Assembly: GCA_002432095.1 (NCBI GenBank)
Contig: DJFQ01000260.1
Span: 16,696 to 25,504, forward strand
DNA: 8,809 bases
Origin: Marinagarivorans sp. UBA5868
Lineage (GTDB): Bacteria > Pseudomonadota > Gammaproteobacteria > Pseudomonadales > Cellvibrionaceae
Reading direction: 5' to 3'
Part shown: one piece after another, positions 7,530 through 8,809 of the stretch
How the letters are laid out: each line of letters starts with the position of its first letter
Position numbering within the stretch: position 1 is the stretch's first letter
The notes under the pieces: generated by a model
Databases searched by the model: none
What the model saw: the letters and a program-made list of their open reading frames with translations, nothing else
What the model was told of the DNA's origin: nothing
Position numbers and translations under genes: made by a program

Positions 7530-7751
7530 TCAATCCCCCGTTTTGTCTTCCTTACGTAATCGGCGGAGCAACCAGCCAGCCGCCATTCCGAGGGCAATAA
7601 TTGCCACCAGAAAGACTACGCAAATAACCAGAAATACGATGGCAGTCTCGACTGGCAATTCCCAGCCATAGATTGCCAGAGCAATAAATGCGGCGCTGGC
7701 GGCAAGATTCAGCCAAAGACGCGCGCGACTGCGGATACGAAATTTAATCAA
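7530..7751 (-). CDS. Small two-helix inner-membrane protein, function unknown
   Basis: A 73-residue protein with a basic N-terminus (KFRIRSRAR), a first hydrophobic helix at about 12-28, a short turn (GWELPVE), a second longer helix at about 36-62, and a charged C-terminal tail (LRRLRKEDK). The positive-inside rule predicts both ends in the cytoplasm. The layout recalls LapA/DUF1049-type small membrane proteins, but I do not recognise a family with confidence. The start is a TTG (7751-7749) that shares two bases with the TGA stop of the preceding HAD gene. A GAGG Shine-Dalgarno lies about five bases upstream, so translation is probably coupled. No other start gives a better fit. Confidence 0.7.
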   Translation of the reverse strand: MIKFRIRSRARLWLNLAASAAFIALAIYGWELPVETAIVFLVICVVFLVAIIALGMAAGWLLRRLRKEDKTGD

Positions 7752-8602
7752 ATCAACCTCGCCAAAGCGTAAGCCACTCCATCATCCCAGGAATTGCGGG
7801 TGACGAACCTTGCCACCGCTTTTACCTCATCTGCCGCATTGCCCATCGCCACACCGTATCCCGCCAAACGTAGAAAGGTCTCATCCGAATGAGAATCACC
7901 AAAGCTCGCAACCTGTTCCGGCTTTACTTGGTAATAATCCATAAGCCAACCAAACGCCCTTTTCTTACAGGCTTCAAGGGCGATCACATTGACAAATCGC
8001 CACTCTGGACAAGCTGGAAATGCGGCGTAGGCAAAAGCGAATTGAGGAAACTCTCGTTCCAATTGAGCTAATAAATCACCCTCGTCATCTTTGCGAACAC
8101 CGAGCACCCATTTCAGCAAACTCTGCTCTTCTACTACCTTATCCAGCGGACCTCGTAGCGGCTGGCGGCGAAGATGATGGGCATGGACCTCCGTCACTTC
8201 CGCGGCATAACCGGTTTCGATATAGAAATCATTCAGGCCGTAGAGTTCGTAATAAATTGGCAGCCCGCGCAGGCGTACCAATAATCGGCGGCAATCTTCG
8301 CTTCGCATGGCGGCGCTGAATAACGTCCGGCCAGTCTCCGGCGAATACACTTGTGCGCCGGTGCAAAAAACCCCGGTATCGACCAAACCCAGATCATCTA
8401 CAAGAAATTGCGCGGCAAAATTTGGACGTCCCGAGGCGATGGCGGTGCGCACACCCAGAGCGCGAATGCGGGCCATTTGGTGTTTTAAGTTGTCGCTATA
8501 ACGCCCATTGCGATCCAACAAGGTGCCGTCGATATCAAAAAACGCGACTCGAATATCGGCCTTTGACCCGGAAGGGTCGTGTTCAGTAAGAAGTTGCGGC
8601 AT
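7748..8602 (-). CDS. HAD superfamily (Cof-type, subclass IIB) phosphatase
   Basis: Predicted cytoplasmic Mg-dependent phosphohydrolase acting on small phosphorylated metabolites such as sugar phosphates or nucleotides; substrate unknown. Its 284 residues hold all four HAD motifs: nucleophile Asp23 and acid/base Asp25 in FFDIDGTLLD, motif II Ser58 in AIASGRP, motif III Lys213 or Lys214 in EACKKRA, and motif IV GDSHSDE (235-241), where the usual Asn-Asp is Ser-Asp. The C2 cap lies between motifs II and III, as in the IIB/Cof group. ATG 8602 is the only usable start before an in-frame TGA upstream, yet it has no recognisable Shine-Dalgarno; the leader is pyrimidine-rich. It begins 27 bp after the transglycosylase stop and overlaps the next gene's start, so it is part of the same transcription unit. 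Confidence 0.9.
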   Translation of the reverse strand: MPQLLTEHDPSGSKADIRVAFFDIDGTLLDRNGRYSDNLKHQMARIRALGVRTAIASGRPNFAAQFLVDDLGLVDTGVFCTGAQVYSPETGRTLFSAAMRSEDCRRLLVRLRGLPIYYELYGLNDFYIETGYAAEVTEVHAHHLRRQPLRGPLDKVVEEQSLLKWVLGVRKDDEGDLLAQLEREFPQFAFAYAAFPACPEWRFVNVIALEACKKRAFGWLMDYYQVKPEQVASFGDSHSDETFLRLAGYGVAMGNAADEVKAVARFVTRNSWDDGVAYALARLI

Positions 8603-8629
8603 AGGAAATATGATGAAGGAAGAAGTTAC

Positions 8630-8809
8630 TCAGAAAGGCCACCAGCGGCTTTTTTGCAGGTCCGCCTCGCAACTGAGCAATTGTTGCTGATAACGCGCCG
8701 CCCGCTGCTGCACTTTGCGGGCAACACCTTTTAACCAGGGTTTCTTGTTAAAGGTACGCCGGACAAACCCTCCATGTCCCTCGTGATACGCCAAATACAA
8801 GCTATAAAC
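8630..8809 (-). CDS. Lytic transglycosylase (SLT domain), C-terminal fragment at window edge
   Basis: Fifty-nine codons run from the window edge to a TGA at 8632-8630. The translation contains YLAYHEGHGGFVRR, followed by KKPWLKGVARKVQQRAARY and ends SRWWPF. The AYHEGHGGF stretch matches the end of the SLT lysozyme-like fold in short transglycosylase-SLT-domain lipoproteins of pseudomonads and relatives, which cleave peptidoglycan in the periplasm. The catalytic Glu, signal peptide and start lie outside the window. It sits directly upstream of the HAD gene on the same strand. The assignment rests on recalled family resemblance over a short fragment. Confidence 0.75.
   Translation of the reverse strand, partial: VYSLYLAYHEGHGGFVRRTFNKKPWLKGVARKVQQRAARYQQQLLSCEADLQKSRWWPF

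Noticed and set aside
1..8809. CRISPR array, tRNA/rRNA genes, insertion sequences or defence genes
   Set aside because: No regularly spaced direct repeats, no cloverleaf-like sequence, no transposase or integrase motifs and no defence-type domains were found; nearly all DNA is accounted for by housekeeping or metabolic genes.

Overview
The window looks like ordinary chromosomal DNA of a free-living gammaproteobacterium. The purine enzymes, the DmdC-like acyl-CoA dehydrogenase and the short lytic transglycosylase resemble those of Pseudomonas/Cellvibrio-type bacteria. Genus cannot be fixed from the sequence alone. I see no transposase, integrase, phage gene, tRNA, rRNA or CRISPR array, and base composition looks even throughout.

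Layout, left to right. (1) Positions 1-3045, minus strand: guaB (IMP dehydrogenase) followed by guaA (GMP synthase, cut by the window edge), the two committed steps from IMP to GMP. A strong intrinsic terminator lies between them. guaB has a good sigma70-type promoter with a GC-rich discriminator. (2) Positions 3046-3303: a 258-bp divergent regulatory region with several inverted repeats. (3) Positions 3304-5569, plus strand: egtB and egtD overlapping by 14 bp, a compact two-gene ergothioneine operon closed by a textbook terminator. (4) Positions 5626-7404, minus strand: a 592-residue FAD-dependent acyl-CoA dehydrogenase, convergent with egtD. (5) Positions 7530-8809, minus strand: the end of a lytic transglycosylase, a HAD-IIB phosphatase and a small two-helix membrane protein, tightly packed and probably cotranscribed. 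A 125-bp gap with two perfect 12-bp palindromes separates this block from the dehydrogenase gene.

How the genes work together. EgtD trimethylates histidine to hercynine. EgtB then joins hercynine to a sulfur donor using iron and O2, giving a sulfoxide. The C-S lyase needed to finish ergothioneine is not in the window. The EgtB active-site layout (a Tyr-Tyr loop, with His spacing like the Chloracidobacterium enzyme) and the lack of egtA/egtC neighbours suggest that free cysteine, rather than gamma-glutamylcysteine, is the sulfur donor. The guaBA, egtBD and acyl-CoA dehydrogenase units appear to be neighbours without an obvious shared pathway. The most notable content is the egtBD pair placed back to back with guaBA, and the regulatory DNA around both.
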